This document shows positions 1 through 6,801 of a DNA stretch of 15,972 nt, piece by piece. The stretch is from Thiodiazotropha sp037382205 (GTDB lineage Bacteria; Pseudomonadota; Gammaproteobacteria; Chromatiales; Chromatiaceae). The notes under the pieces are model-generated. The model had not been told where the DNA came from. It worked only from the letters and a program-made list of their open reading frames with translations, and did no database searches. The first letter of the stretch is position 1. Every line of letters starts with the position of its first letter. A program made the translations under genes and the position numbers. The stretch spans positions 1 through 15,972 of the forward strand of contig JARRQD010000054.1 of the NCBI GenBank assembly GCA_037382205.1. Direction: 5' to 3'.

Positions 1-198
1 AAAGCCAAATTCCTGATCCAGGCTTGCCTGCGGGTTCGCATCTAGGTAGGCATTTTTAATCCGCTCTAAATGCTGGTACATGTAGGGACTAGACAATGGT
101 GGACTGAATTCCTGTCTCGCTACCAATATATCTGAAGCAGATACACCACTTACCCAGCAAGTCATACCGATCAGTAAAGTACATAGCTTATTTTGCAT
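1..198 (-). CDS. Exported protein of unknown function, N-terminal part only
   Basis: This is the first 66 codons of a minus-strand gene that runs off the left edge. It was read directly from the reverse complement and is open to base 1. The ATG at 198 follows AGGA (212-209) at a 10-nt spacing. Residues 1-22 look like a Sec signal peptide: a short lysine-containing start (MQNK), a hydrophobic core (LCTLLIGMTCWVSGV) and a small-residue end (SASD) that could be the signal peptidase I site. The visible mature part is hydrophilic, with no recognisable motif. The product is probably periplasmic or secreted. No function can be assigned from the visible part. Confidence 0.6.
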   Translation of the reverse strand, partial: MQNKLCTLLIGMTCWVSGVSASDILVARQEFSPPLSSPYMYQHLERIKNAYLDANPQASLDQEFGF

Positions 199-258
199 TT
201 TCTTAGTTTCCTGTTTTAAATAATCATAGCCCTGAAAAATCAGGTGTATTTGTTCTTT

Positions 259-420
259 AGGGTCGTGGAAATAATTAATCATCCAAAGATTGCGCTGGAT
301 TTTGTCCCAGATTCTAGGCGCGCAAAGGGGAGCATAGCCGCTCTACGTGACCCTTTGTGCAACAACCAAGCCGCGGCAAAAGACAAGCAAGATTGGATGA
401 TTATTTATCTTCCCGGCCCT
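259..420. mobile_element. MITE-like foldback element with imperfect terminal inverted repeats
   Basis: The ends of this 162-bp segment form an inverted repeat of about 28 bp. Aligned by eye, 259-286 and the reverse complement of 420-393 match at about 23 of 28 positions, including the block TAATCATCCAA. An inner hairpin pairs 320-329 with 351-360 (10 bp, one G-U), and a short GAGC/GCTC hairpin (330-333 with 340-343) is nested inside it. There is no convincing coding content. The right end lies 3 nt past the stop codon of the Cys-rich protein gene at 423. A further copy of the same end sits at 1891-1923. The structure fits a small non-autonomous transposon. No clear target-site duplication was identified. 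Confidence 0.55.
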
Positions 421-422
421 TT

Positions 423-785
423 CTACTCGGAACAGGTTGTAGTACCACCCACGCCTTCTTCATCGTCATCGTAGGTAAAACACCCCACCGAGTTGTTACT
501 GGCACCGCATGAAGTGTTGATTCCTTGAACAGAGCAAGTTAGTTTTACACCGCTTGGGCAGGTGACTTCTGCTGTGCAGTCGCGGCTAATACTCACCGAA
601 GTCAAGGTGAATGGCTCAGTGCGGTTGATGGTCGCTTCTTTCAAACTGATGCGGTAGTAGAGCTGTTCCATTTTTTTCACTATTTCGTCGCCGGTCAGTG
701 TCTTAGCCTGGGAAACACTGGTGGCCGCGAGGGAGATCAGACCTACGGTCATTGCTCTGGTAAAATAGGTTTTTGGTGATTGCAT
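423..785 (-). CDS. Small cysteine-rich exported protein, function unknown
   Basis: This encodes about 120 residues. I chose the ATG at 785 because AGGAG (795-791) sits 5 nt upstream and because it gives a compact signal peptide: Lys/Arg in the n-region, a hydrophobic TVGLISLAATSV core, and SQA as a plausible signal peptidase I site. An upstream in-frame ATG at 821 also has an AGGTAAG-like site and would add 12 residues. The mature protein has an N-terminal helix-like part (GDEIVKKMEQLYY) and a Thr/Ser/Cys-rich C-terminal half. Its six cysteines are spaced C-x5-C-x7-C-x8-C-x8-C-x15-C, which suggests disulfide bonding in the periplasm or outside the cell. A Gly/Asp/Glu-rich stretch precedes the last Cys. 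No family is recognised with certainty. It stands alone, with a repeat element directly after its stop. Confidence 0.65.
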   Translation of the reverse strand: MQSPKTYFTRAMTVGLISLAATSVSQAKTLTGDEIVKKMEQLYYRISLKEATINRTEPFTLTSVSISRDCTAEVTCPSGVKLTCSVQGINTSCGASNNSVGCFTYDDDEEGVGGTTTCSE

Positions 786-1416
786 GATAACTCCTGTCTG
801 TGTGTTTGTGATGTTCTCCATGTTACTTACCTGAATCTATCAAACAGTGAATAATTGCATCCGGGTTCTGTGACAAATGCACAGTTCGAGGCAGGACATC
901 GACTGAAATCTGCCGCTAAACCTCTCAGCCCTGGGTTGGGAGCAGTACTAGGACAGTCACATTTGTTTTATTCTGCATGGTAATGCCAAAAAGCTGCTCC
1001 ACCTGATTCAGTGGATTATCAAGCTCATTATCACCCAACCAGAACCAATATCACGTCCGTGCTTGTGCTATGAGTCTTGTTATATGCCCATGCAAATGAT
1101 GAGCAACCGATATCGATCTGGTTAGGTGTTTTGAGCGTGAACCATCGGCTCATCCCATTAAGAGTGGAGGTGAAATAAGTTATGACAATTCATTATTTTT
1201 TTATCGACGGCACTGAGCGAGGGTGCTGCTTTTCAGATTAAAACGCCATCATTCGAAGGTAGCGTTAATGCCTATTGGTTTTTCTTCACAGCTCAGGTTC
1301 AGCTGGGAGGCACAACGGCCTGGCTGTGCGGCACTGGCTGCCGCTTTATCAGGAAACACGCCGCGCGCTCCCCGGCATCCGTTTAAGCCACTTTTTATAG
1401 ACTTGATCGCGATGTT
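786..1416. other. Long intergenic stretch without a supported gene
   Basis: These 631 bp separate the Cys-rich protein gene from the CPFCG protein gene. The promoter of the 785 gene should lie just right of it (a TTGTCA-like hexamer is visible near 870), but no good -10 accompanies it. A plus-strand frame with a GTG start at 1223 runs to 1447. Its product is rich in Ala/Pro/Arg, lacks a ribosome site and overlaps the next gene tail to tail, so it is not called. The half from about 1290 to 1400 is clearly more GC-rich than its surroundings and may be a remnant of inserted DNA. No RNA gene or strong terminator was seen. Confidence 0.4.
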
Positions 1417-1725
1417 TCACAAGACCTTCATGGACCATTCGGAATAATCTCTATGTAAATAATTACCATACTGAGATGATTTTCCGTTACTTAATTGTTC
1501 ACCACAGAATGGACAATGAGAAATCTCTAATAACGCCTCCAAAATCGGTTCTCCAACTTCTTCCAAGTGATGATTCTCTTCCAGATCTTCTTCCGTCGAC
1601 TCTCTTCGAATAAGTAGGTTCCACGCATTAGCATACCCCTCTCCATCTTCCCGACAATAAAATATATAAATACCACTCTCGGGCATCCGAGAACACTTAT
1701 GCAATTTATAATTCTCCGCATACAT
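1417..1725 (-). CDS. Hypothetical acidic protein with a CPFCG zinc-ribbon-like motif
   Basis: This encodes 102 residues from an ATG at 1725. A purine-rich AAAGGG lies about 12 nt upstream, which is a weak ribosome site. The product is soluble and acidic in the middle (STEEDLEENHHLEEVGEP). Near the C-terminus it carries CPFCGEQL, a CxxC zinc-knuckle-like motif. Only one CxxC pair is present there, with further Cys near residues 11 and 24, so metal binding is possible but unproven. The gene is AT-rich with A/T-ending codons, unlike the glycan genes to the right, and stands alone between two non-coding gaps, which suggests acquired DNA. Short proteins with a lone CPFCG near the end are common among uncharacterised bacterial proteins. 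I do not assign a function. Confidence 0.5.
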   Translation of the reverse strand: MYAENYKLHKCSRMPESGIYIFYCREDGEGYANAWNLLIRRESTEEDLEENHHLEEVGEPILEALLEISHCPFCGEQLSNGKSSQYGNYLHRDYSEWSMKVL

Positions 1726-1834
1726 TAACTATATTTACCCTTTAGGCCATAACGTTGTGGTTTGCGGTCAAAAAAACGTCAGGCGGTCAGCTTTGCTTCG
1801 CAACGCAACATGGGGCTAAGAAGCTATTACGTAG

Positions 1835-1861
1835 GATGCGGTGAGCTGTGCGAACCGCATC
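1835..1861. repeat. REP-like palindrome
   Basis: GATGCGGT (1835-1842) and ACCGCATC (1854-1861) form a perfect 8-bp stem with an 11-nt loop, in a 197-bp gap between two minus-strand genes. Short GATGCGGT palindromes of this type occur as dispersed repeats in many gammaproteobacterial genomes. Only one copy is visible here, so its repeat status in this genome is inference. Confidence 0.45.
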
Positions 1862-1890
1862 ATTGATGTTGGTGAGCCACCACACTCGTT

Positions 1891-1923
1891 AAAGATTGGA
1901 TGATTATTTATTTGCCCCGCCCT
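1891..1923 (-). repeat. Solitary copy of the end of the 259-420 element
   Basis: Read on the minus strand from 1923, this sequence matches the right end of the 259-420 element at all but a few of about 33 positions, with the shared core AAATAAATAATCATCCAATC differing only at its edge. Its partner end was not found nearby. It begins at the last base of the stop codon of the membrane-protein gene that ends at 1923, just as the first copy begins 3 nt past a stop codon. Confidence 0.55.
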
Positions 1924-2417
1924 TACATCTTGCCTGGCGCCAGTATCGGCTCGACTTGATACAGAATCTCTCGATCAAGAAAGCCAAATAAACTGGCTTC
2001 GGTCTTACGCGACATTCCGATGAGCGGAATCTGGATTGTGTTATTGGTTTCGCCATCCAACCACTCCAGTGTATGGGGATAGGTACGCCTGTTTATGTTT
2101 AGAGATTCAGACGCAATATTGATCAACACATATGAGCGACCTTCATCATTTATCTTGTAGGTAATAACCCGATCTTTTATCTTTATCGACTGCCGGTTGA
2201 TCATCTTGCCTTTGGAAAAACTCTCTTTGGTCATGAAAATCACAAGTGCGGCGATCAAGCACAGAATAGTCCCATTAGTCAGATCCAGGTTCGGCAGAAT
2301 AATGGCCGTCGTTGAAACCAGAACCACGGGCAACCCCACCACCATAAGGATAAGCTCAATCCAATGTGGCGTACCCTTCATCTCTTCTTGATTATTCCAT
2401 TCCCAACTTTGTTTCAT
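1923..2417 (-). CDS. Small inner-membrane protein with two TM helices, unknown function
   Basis: This encodes about 164 residues from the ATG at 2417, chosen because AGGT (2428-2425) precedes it by 7 nt. An ATG at 2438 and a GTG at 2477 are in frame but have poor ribosome sites. The GTG would overlap the upstream gene by 14 nt. The order is: a hydrophilic N-terminus (KQSWEWNNQEE), two hydrophobic helices (WIELILMVVGLPVVLVSTTAI and GTILCLIAALVIFMT), then a soluble C-terminal part of about 90 residues rich in beta-type sequence. That domain could be a PH-like fold on the cytoplasmic side, but this is a guess from the pattern. It sits directly downstream of another one-TM protein of similar layout, so the two are probably co-transcribed. 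Confidence 0.6.
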   Translation of the reverse strand: MKQSWEWNNQEEMKGTPHWIELILMVVGLPVVLVSTTAIILPNLDLTNGTILCLIAALVIFMTKESFSKGKMINRQSIKIKDRVITYKINDEGRSYVLINIASESLNINRRTYPHTLEWLDGETNNTIQIPLIGMSRKTEASLFGFLDREILYQVEPILAPGKM

Positions 2418-2463
2418 GACATCTACCTGATCATCCATGATAATTCGATCTAAAACCACACAA

Positions 2464-2973
2464 TTAGTAATCACCACGCAGGGTGTCCGCCCAAGCGGGC
2501 GGCGCTTCTTCTACCAGTAGAATCTGTTCTGGCAGATTTGATCTAAGAAACTCAAGGACCCGCTGCAGAGGTTTTCCTCGTAGTGCCTGGAATACCACTT
2601 CATCGACAGCAGACCTTGTGCACAGTCTTATCTTCCTGTTACCCACTGGACCAATCAGACTAAGCTGCTGGATATCTGCCAATTGAAATTCTTTGCTGCC
2701 AGTAGAAGCTCGATCATTGAAGATCACTTTGCCCGCACCGATCTCAAGCATCGGCTTACCAAGCAATGGACCTCGGTACAAACGCCAACCAAGATAGCCT
2801 AACAGCAGCACGCCTATCACGATCGAATAGCTGAAATGCGATCTAACCACCTGGTAAAAATAAAAGCTTAAAAACAAGGCCTTATTGCATTCACAGTGAT
2901 CTATATTAGACGATCGTTGTAGAATATCCGGAGCAAACGAGCAAGGCACATTGAACGACTTACTGCCCTCCAA
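2464..2973 (-). CDS. Small membrane-anchored protein, unknown function
   Basis: The open frame is 169 codons from a TTG at 2973, but the true start is uncertain. Residues 1-40 do not look like coding sequence, there is no ATG before residue 75, and in-frame GTG codons occur at 2949 and 2850. From about residue 48 it has one hydrophobic helix (YSIVIGVLLLGYLGWRLY) followed by a soluble domain with alternating beta-like segments (KPMLEIGAGKVIFND, FQLADIQQLSLIG, RKIRLCTRS). This arrangement resembles small bacterial PH-like membrane proteins, though no diagnostic motif is present. It overlaps or nearly abuts the next gene, which also encodes a membrane helix plus beta-rich domain. The weak start could mean a short frameshift or 5' decay. 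Confidence 0.5.
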   Translation of the reverse strand: MEGSKSFNVPCSFAPDILQRSSNIDHCECNKALFLSFYFYQVVRSHFSYSIVIGVLLLGYLGWRLYRGPLLGKPMLEIGAGKVIFNDRASTGSKEFQLADIQQLSLIGPVGNRKIRLCTRSAVDEVVFQALRGKPLQRVLEFLRSNLPEQILLVEEAPPAWADTLRGDY

Positions 2974-3184
2974 ACGTGTTGACTAATTTTTTGCAGACAT
3001 ACTTTCTACTCGATTTTAATCCTTTACATCCAGCAATTGCGCAGATTCAGGAAGTAGGTTCCCATGCGTTTAACAGTCGTGTAAAAAGTATACGGTCTGC
3101 GTAGTACCCGTTTTGAGATCTCCACTTCAACGACCCCATTGAAAGGTTGCAGATTGTGAGCTGTGAAACACTATCAAAAATTTT

Positions 3185-4264
3185 TCACCTTGACCGTTTC
3201 GATAACAGCTCCGTATAGAGCTCAAGATAAGCCTGCATGATCGGCTGTTTGCCAAACTCCTGTTGCGCCCGCTTTAATCCGGCCTCAGCCATAGTGCTTC
3301 TTAACGCTTGATCCTTCAATGCTTGTTCAATTCGGGCTGACAGGGAGATTGGATTTTCACATTCAAACAACAAACCATCCTGACCATCAACAACCACCTC
3401 TCTTGCTCCCATGGAGGCAGAAGTCACCAGGGGGCGGTTATAACCCCAGGCCTCTATGATGACATTTCCAAATGGCTCTGCATCTGTGGAGGGAAAAACA
3501 ATCAGATCGGCCAGGCGATAGTAAGGATCAGGATTCAGTTGCCAGCCTGTCCAGATAATGCGCTGGTTGAGATTGAGTTGTTCAGCCTGTTGGTGCAAAT
3601 CGTCTTTCAAAGGGCCATCACCCAGGATAACCTGCCAAACAGGTCGACCCTCGATCTCTTTTGGCAGCCTTGCCAGGGCATCAAGCAGGTATCGATGACC
3701 TTTGAATGGGACAAACCTTCCCGGCGTCATCAAAACCCAGGCATCCTCTGGGATCGCCAACTCGGCTTTAAGTCCTGCGGGTGCCGGGCCGGCTTTGGGT
3801 AGCTCAGCAAAATTATAGATGTGGAATACACGCTGACTGGGAAAACCAGCTTCCACCATGTAGTCGCAGATGCCTTTGGTGTTACCGATCCAGGCATCGG
3901 CGTGGCGGTAACCGGCCAGCTTGTAGTAGCCACCCAAACGAGCGATATGCACAGAATCGCTCTTTTTTGGCAGATGGGTGAGCCGGGTAGCCCTGCCCAT
4001 GTAGGTCTGCACGACCTGGGGCTGGCGCTGCTTGATCAGCTGACTCACTTCATGTTTGGAGATGGGATCCCAGACCGTATGCATTCCCAAAGGGTGGCGT
4101 GTCAGATCGGCCCAATGGTCACCATCCAGTTCACTGTCTCGGCGCACCCCGATCTCTGTGGGATGGCCGAGTTTGTCCAGCTCCAGAGAGAAACGTTGGA
4201 ACCAGCGCTCCGCGCCACCGAAGGACTTGCTGCCGATCAGCTGCAGACTTTTAATCTCGCTCAT
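3185..4264 (-). CDS. GT4-family (GT-B fold) glycosyltransferase, LPS/surface glycan
   Basis: This encodes 359 residues, the usual length for a GT4 enzyme. The N-terminal Rossmann domain opens with a GGAERW loop (residues 16-21) for acceptor binding. The C-terminal nucleotide-sugar domain starts near residue 175 with VLMTPGRFVPFKGHRYLLDA and carries the EX7E motif at E263 and E271 (AEPFGNVIIEAW). There is no signal peptide, so it should act at the cytoplasmic face of the inner membrane. Its ATG overlaps the upstream TGA as ATGA, which implies translational coupling. It is the last gene of the heptosyltransferase operon, so it probably adds a sugar to the LPS core. Donor, acceptor and linkage cannot be read from the sequence. 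Confidence 0.88.
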   Translation of the reverse strand: MSEIKSLQLIGSKSFGGAERWFQRFSLELDKLGHPTEIGVRRDSELDGDHWADLTRHPLGMHTVWDPISKHEVSQLIKQRQPQVVQTYMGRATRLTHLPKKSDSVHIARLGGYYKLAGYRHADAWIGNTKGICDYMVEAGFPSQRVFHIYNFAELPKAGPAPAGLKAELAIPEDAWVLMTPGRFVPFKGHRYLLDALARLPKEIEGRPVWQVILGDGPLKDDLHQQAEQLNLNQRIIWTGWQLNPDPYYRLADLIVFPSTDAEPFGNVIIEAWGYNRPLVTSASMGAREVVVDGQDGLLFECENPISLSARIEQALKDQALRSTMAEAGLKRAQQEFGKQPIMQAYLELYTELLSKRSR

Positions 4265-5358
4265 TGGTTGTCGTTTTGGTTGAGCAATCCCTGGTAGACC
4301 GCCAGATTACCCACCACCATCTGTTCCACTGAAAAACTTCTCCGCATCTTCTCTCTCCCCGATTCTCCCATCTCTTTGCGCAGTGACTTGTCAGCCAGTA
4401 GCTGCTCTACCGCATCCCCTAGAACCTCGACACTTCCGCCGGGCACCAGTCGGCCATTGACTCCGTCCTCAACCACTTCCGGCATCCCCCCCGCATCCAC
4501 GGCCACAATGGGCAGTCCCGCACTGGCTGCCTGTAACAGCGCAATGCCCAAACCCTCCATCAGCGCCGGATGAACCAGCAGATCGAGACAGGGATAGATC
4601 TTCGGCAGATCCTGACGGAACCCGGCCAGCTGAACATGAGCCCGCAACCCCTGTTTAGCGATCTGCTCCTGCAACGCCGACTTAAGCGGGCCCTTGCCGA
4701 AGATCAGCCAACGAAGATTGGGAAATCGCTCGATCAGCCTGGGCATCGCCTGCAGCAGAAAGCGATGGCCTTTGCGACTGATCAACTGGGCAACTGTCGC
4801 CATTACCAAAGCATCCTCAGGCAGATCAAATTCGCTTTTGAACCATTTTTTGTCACAGGCGATTTGATAGGCCTCTACATCTACGGCGCTGCGCACACAG
4901 ATCAGTTTGTGTTGCGCCACTCCCTCCTCTAATAGCACATCGGCGATACCTTGAGAAATTGCGATAACTCGATCGTAGAGCCCATATTTCCATTTCACCA
5001 CAGTTGCGGACTCCGGGTTATCAACTCGGCGTGACAGCACGGTTTTGACACCGCTCCAGCGGCCAGCGATGCCACCCAGCAGATCCGCGCCACGCCGGCT
5101 GTGCAGATGCATCAGATCAGGCTCCACCTGCGCGATGATCCGCCGCAAGCGCCAGATAAAACCCAGATCCAGATCCCCGCGCATCGGCACTTCGTGGACC
5201 GCTGATACACTCTCCTTCACCGCCCTCCCAATGGCGCTACCGATCGGGCAGACCAGCTGTGATTCCACCCCATGCGGCTGCAGACCGGCGAGTAGATAAC
5301 TTACTTGCTTGGCACCACCATCGAGATGTTGGCCTGTCTCAACATGCAGCACCTTCAC
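4261..5358 (-). CDS. GT4-family glycosyltransferase, LPS core type
   Basis: This encodes 365 residues. The start is GTG at 5358, overlapping the upstream stop as GTGA, with a strong GGAGG site (5369-5365) 6 nt before it, so translation is coupled to but not dependent on the upstream gene. The N-terminal domain starts with the DGGAKQVSYLL loop (13-23). The HLHSRRG segment (84-90) and the FGKGPLKSAL segment (220-229) are typical of GT4 enzymes. At the donor site the first Glu of EX7E is E268, but the second position is Gln (Q276, in EGLGIALLQAASAG). Gln may be a normal subclade variant, so it does not by itself indicate inactivity. It is the middle gene of a three-gene operon and probably acts on the LPS core. 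Confidence 0.88.
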   Translation of the reverse strand: MKVLHVETGQHLDGGAKQVSYLLAGLQPHGVESQLVCPIGSAIGRAVKESVSAVHEVPMRGDLDLGFIWRLRRIIAQVEPDLMHLHSRRGADLLGGIAGRWSGVKTVLSRRVDNPESATVVKWKYGLYDRVIAISQGIADVLLEEGVAQHKLICVRSAVDVEAYQIACDKKWFKSEFDLPEDALVMATVAQLISRKGHRFLLQAMPRLIERFPNLRWLIFGKGPLKSALQEQIAKQGLRAHVQLAGFRQDLPKIYPCLDLLVHPALMEGLGIALLQAASAGLPIVAVDAGGMPEVVEDGVNGRLVPGGSVEVLGDAVEQLLADKSLRKEMGESGREKMRRSFSVEQMVVGNLAVYQGLLNQNDNQ

Positions 5359-6425
5359 TGAACCCCTCCACGAAAGCCGGGCAAGTAGTTAGCGCGGGAA
5401 ACAATCTCCGCCGCCGTTATCTCAGCCATGCAGTCGAACGATCCGTTACAGGTCGGTTTCCGCTTGCAGGGAGAACAGCTGCGGGGGTGATAGATCACTT
5501 GGGCATTCTCATGGGTCGTGTCCAGATAGGGTCGAGTTGAACCAAACAGGCAGAGCGTCGGCCTGTTCATGGCAATGCCGATATGGGTCAACCCCGTATC
5601 GACCCCCACCACCAGGGAGCCTCTGGCAATCACTGCAGCCGCCTGTCTAAGGCTGGTCTCACCCACCAGATTGATCAATCTCGCCGCTGCTGAGACTTTG
5701 ATCTTCGCCGCCGCTTGGGTATCCCCAGGGCCGCCCAACATCACCACCGGTAACTGCCAGCGCTCCGCCAGCTGCTCGATCAGCGCTTGCCACGAGGCGT
5801 TAAACCAGTGTTTCTGTGGCCGGGTAGTAAAGGGACAGATTACCACAAACCCCTGATTCAGCTGATACTTTTCAACACTCAGATTGGCGTAGGTTTGATC
5901 CTCATCCGCCAGCCCCACGTGCATTTCAAACGCATCCACCGGCAACCCCAGCTTCTCAGCCAGATAGAGATACTCTGAACCGATCCGCCTTGGCTCACCC
6001 CCTTTCTTAACTGTGCAGCTCATCAGATACTGGCTGCCCTCCCTGGAGCCCAGACCAATCCGCTGACTGGCGCCTGAGAACCAGCTTAACAGCCCGCTTT
6101 TCAGCAAGCCCTGCACATCCAGGGCCAGATCAAAACCCCGCTGCCGCAAGGATCGACGAAAACTGACAACCTCCCGCCAGAGCGCCAGCCATTGGCGTTG
6201 CCGGTAGAGCATCTGCCATCTGCCCCTGGGCCAGACGACCACTTCATCCAGCTCCGGATGATATTCCAACAGCGCTTTCGATTCGGCTTGTACCAGCCAG
6301 CTTATCCGGGCCTTAGGATAGCGTTGACGTAGCGCGTGAATCAGTGGCGAGGCGAACACGATATCCCCAATAGCGCTCAGGCGCACGATCAGAATCGATG
6401 GATTGTCCTGCTCAGGGATTTTCAA
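5355..6425 (-). CDS. GT9-family LPS heptosyltransferase
   Basis: This encodes 356 residues with the full GT9 (ADP-heptose:LPS heptosyltransferase, WaaC/WaaF/WaaQ-like) layout. ILIVRLSAIGD (11-21) ends in the expected catalytic Asp (D21). TRPQKHW (201-207) supplies the conserved Lys (K206), and GVDTGLTHIG (274-283) is the ADP-heptose site with D276. The C-terminal Cys cluster (C317, C320, C326, C332) is common in this family. The only standard start in frame is TTG at 6425, preceded by GGAT. The frame is closed by stops about 30 nt further up. The enzyme works on the cytoplasmic side, adding L-glycero-D-manno-heptose to the Kdo or heptose region of the core. The sequence does not show which heptose position it serves. 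It heads the operon and overlaps the next gene by 4 nt. Confidence 0.9.
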   Translation of the reverse strand: MKIPEQDNPSILIVRLSAIGDIVFASPLIHALRQRYPKARISWLVQAESKALLEYHPELDEVVVWPRGRWQMLYRQRQWLALWREVVSFRRSLRQRGFDLALDVQGLLKSGLLSWFSGASQRIGLGSREGSQYLMSCTVKKGGEPRRIGSEYLYLAEKLGLPVDAFEMHVGLADEDQTYANLSVEKYQLNQGFVVICPFTTRPQKHWFNASWQALIEQLAERWQLPVVMLGGPGDTQAAAKIKVSAAARLINLVGETSLRQAAAVIARGSLVVGVDTGLTHIGIAMNRPTLCLFGSTRPYLDTTHENAQVIYHPRSCSPCKRKPTCNGSFDCMAEITAAEIVSRANYLPGFRGGVQ

Positions 6426-6457
6426 AATGGATCCGGTATTGGTTGTTGTTTGACTTC

Positions 6458-6485
6458 ATTATGCTCCGAGCAACTTGACTTACAA
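6458..6485 (-). promoter_or_regulatory. Candidate sigma-70 promoter of the heptosyltransferase operon
   Basis: On the minus strand, TTGTAA (6485-6480) and CATAAT (6463-6458) are separated by 16 bp. They match the consensus at 4 of 6 and 5 of 6 positions. Transcription would start near 6451, leaving a leader of about 25 nt before the TTG start at 6425. This is a match by eye only. Confidence 0.4.
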
Positions 6486-6609
6486 CCCGATATTTTACAA
6501 GCAGCTTGGGGAATATGTTAGTGTTAACCATTAATGGAATGACTGATTGATCTGAGTTCCCAATGAGAGCGGCTATCCAGTTGACCTGGTCACTGAATCA
6601 GCCCATTCG

Positions 6610-6759
6610 CTAGTGTAGTGTCCTATATGTAGCGTGCAGTTAGAAAGCCACTCAAGCCGCGAGTGCAAGGCGCAGCCCGCCGGGCGAGGCAAGGGATTTA
6701 AGCTCAATTTCATGGTAGGCCTTGTCTAAATGTATGGTTGATATAGGACACTACACTAG
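6610..6759. mobile_element. 150-bp MITE-like element with perfect 19-bp terminal inverted repeats
   Basis: CTAGTGTAGTGTCCTATAT at 6610-6628 is exactly repeated in inverted orientation at 6741-6759. The outermost bases include TA on each side (CTAG at both ends), which fits a TA target duplication as made by Tc1/mariner/IS630-type transposases, or a CTAG target. The 112-bp interior has no coding content, so the element would be mobilised in trans. It sits between a divergent promoter pair, 42 bp before the plus-strand operon. A related single end occurs near cca at 12955-12980. No autonomous element with these ends is present in the window. Confidence 0.7.
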
Positions 6760-6801
6760 GATGATGAATGCGCGTTAATCAGAGATTCCCCATTTTTACA
6801 A

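Larger units (their letters stand above)
6426..6801. other. Divergent intergenic region between two glycan operons
   Basis: These 376 bp hold the start signals of two operons reading away from each other. The left third contains the candidate minus-strand promoter (6458-6485). The middle is occupied by the inverted-repeat element at 6610-6759. Only 42 bp lie between that element and the plus-strand ATG, with no good sigma-70 match or ribosome site there. The plus operon's promoter therefore lies inside or left of the element, or is weak. No gene is seen. Confidence 0.5.

Noticed and set aside
1223..1447. Plus-strand frame of 74 codons with a GTG start
   Set aside because: It has no ribosome site, low-complexity Ala/Pro/Arg composition, and a tail overlapping the better-supported CPFCG gene. 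It may be inserted repeat DNA, but there is no second copy in the window to show this.
1740..1830. Possible integron attC-like site downstream of orphan genes
   Set aside because: The text CATAACGTTG hints at core sites, but the GTTRRRY consensus is not met and no paired inner sites form the expected folded structure.
3163..3188. Terminator at the end of the heptosyltransferase operon
   Set aside because: GTGAAA and TTTCAC can pair, but the stem is short and AT-rich and overlaps the stop codon region, so it is not convincing.
3821..4297. Long plus-strand frame opposite the GT4 gene at 3185
   Set aside because: It is antisense to a gene with clear GT4 motifs and overlapping operon structure, and its product has no recognisable features.
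5569..5856. Plus-strand frame opposite the heptosyltransferase gene
   Set aside because: It mirrors the codon pattern of the GT9 gene, whose catalytic motifs are intact.
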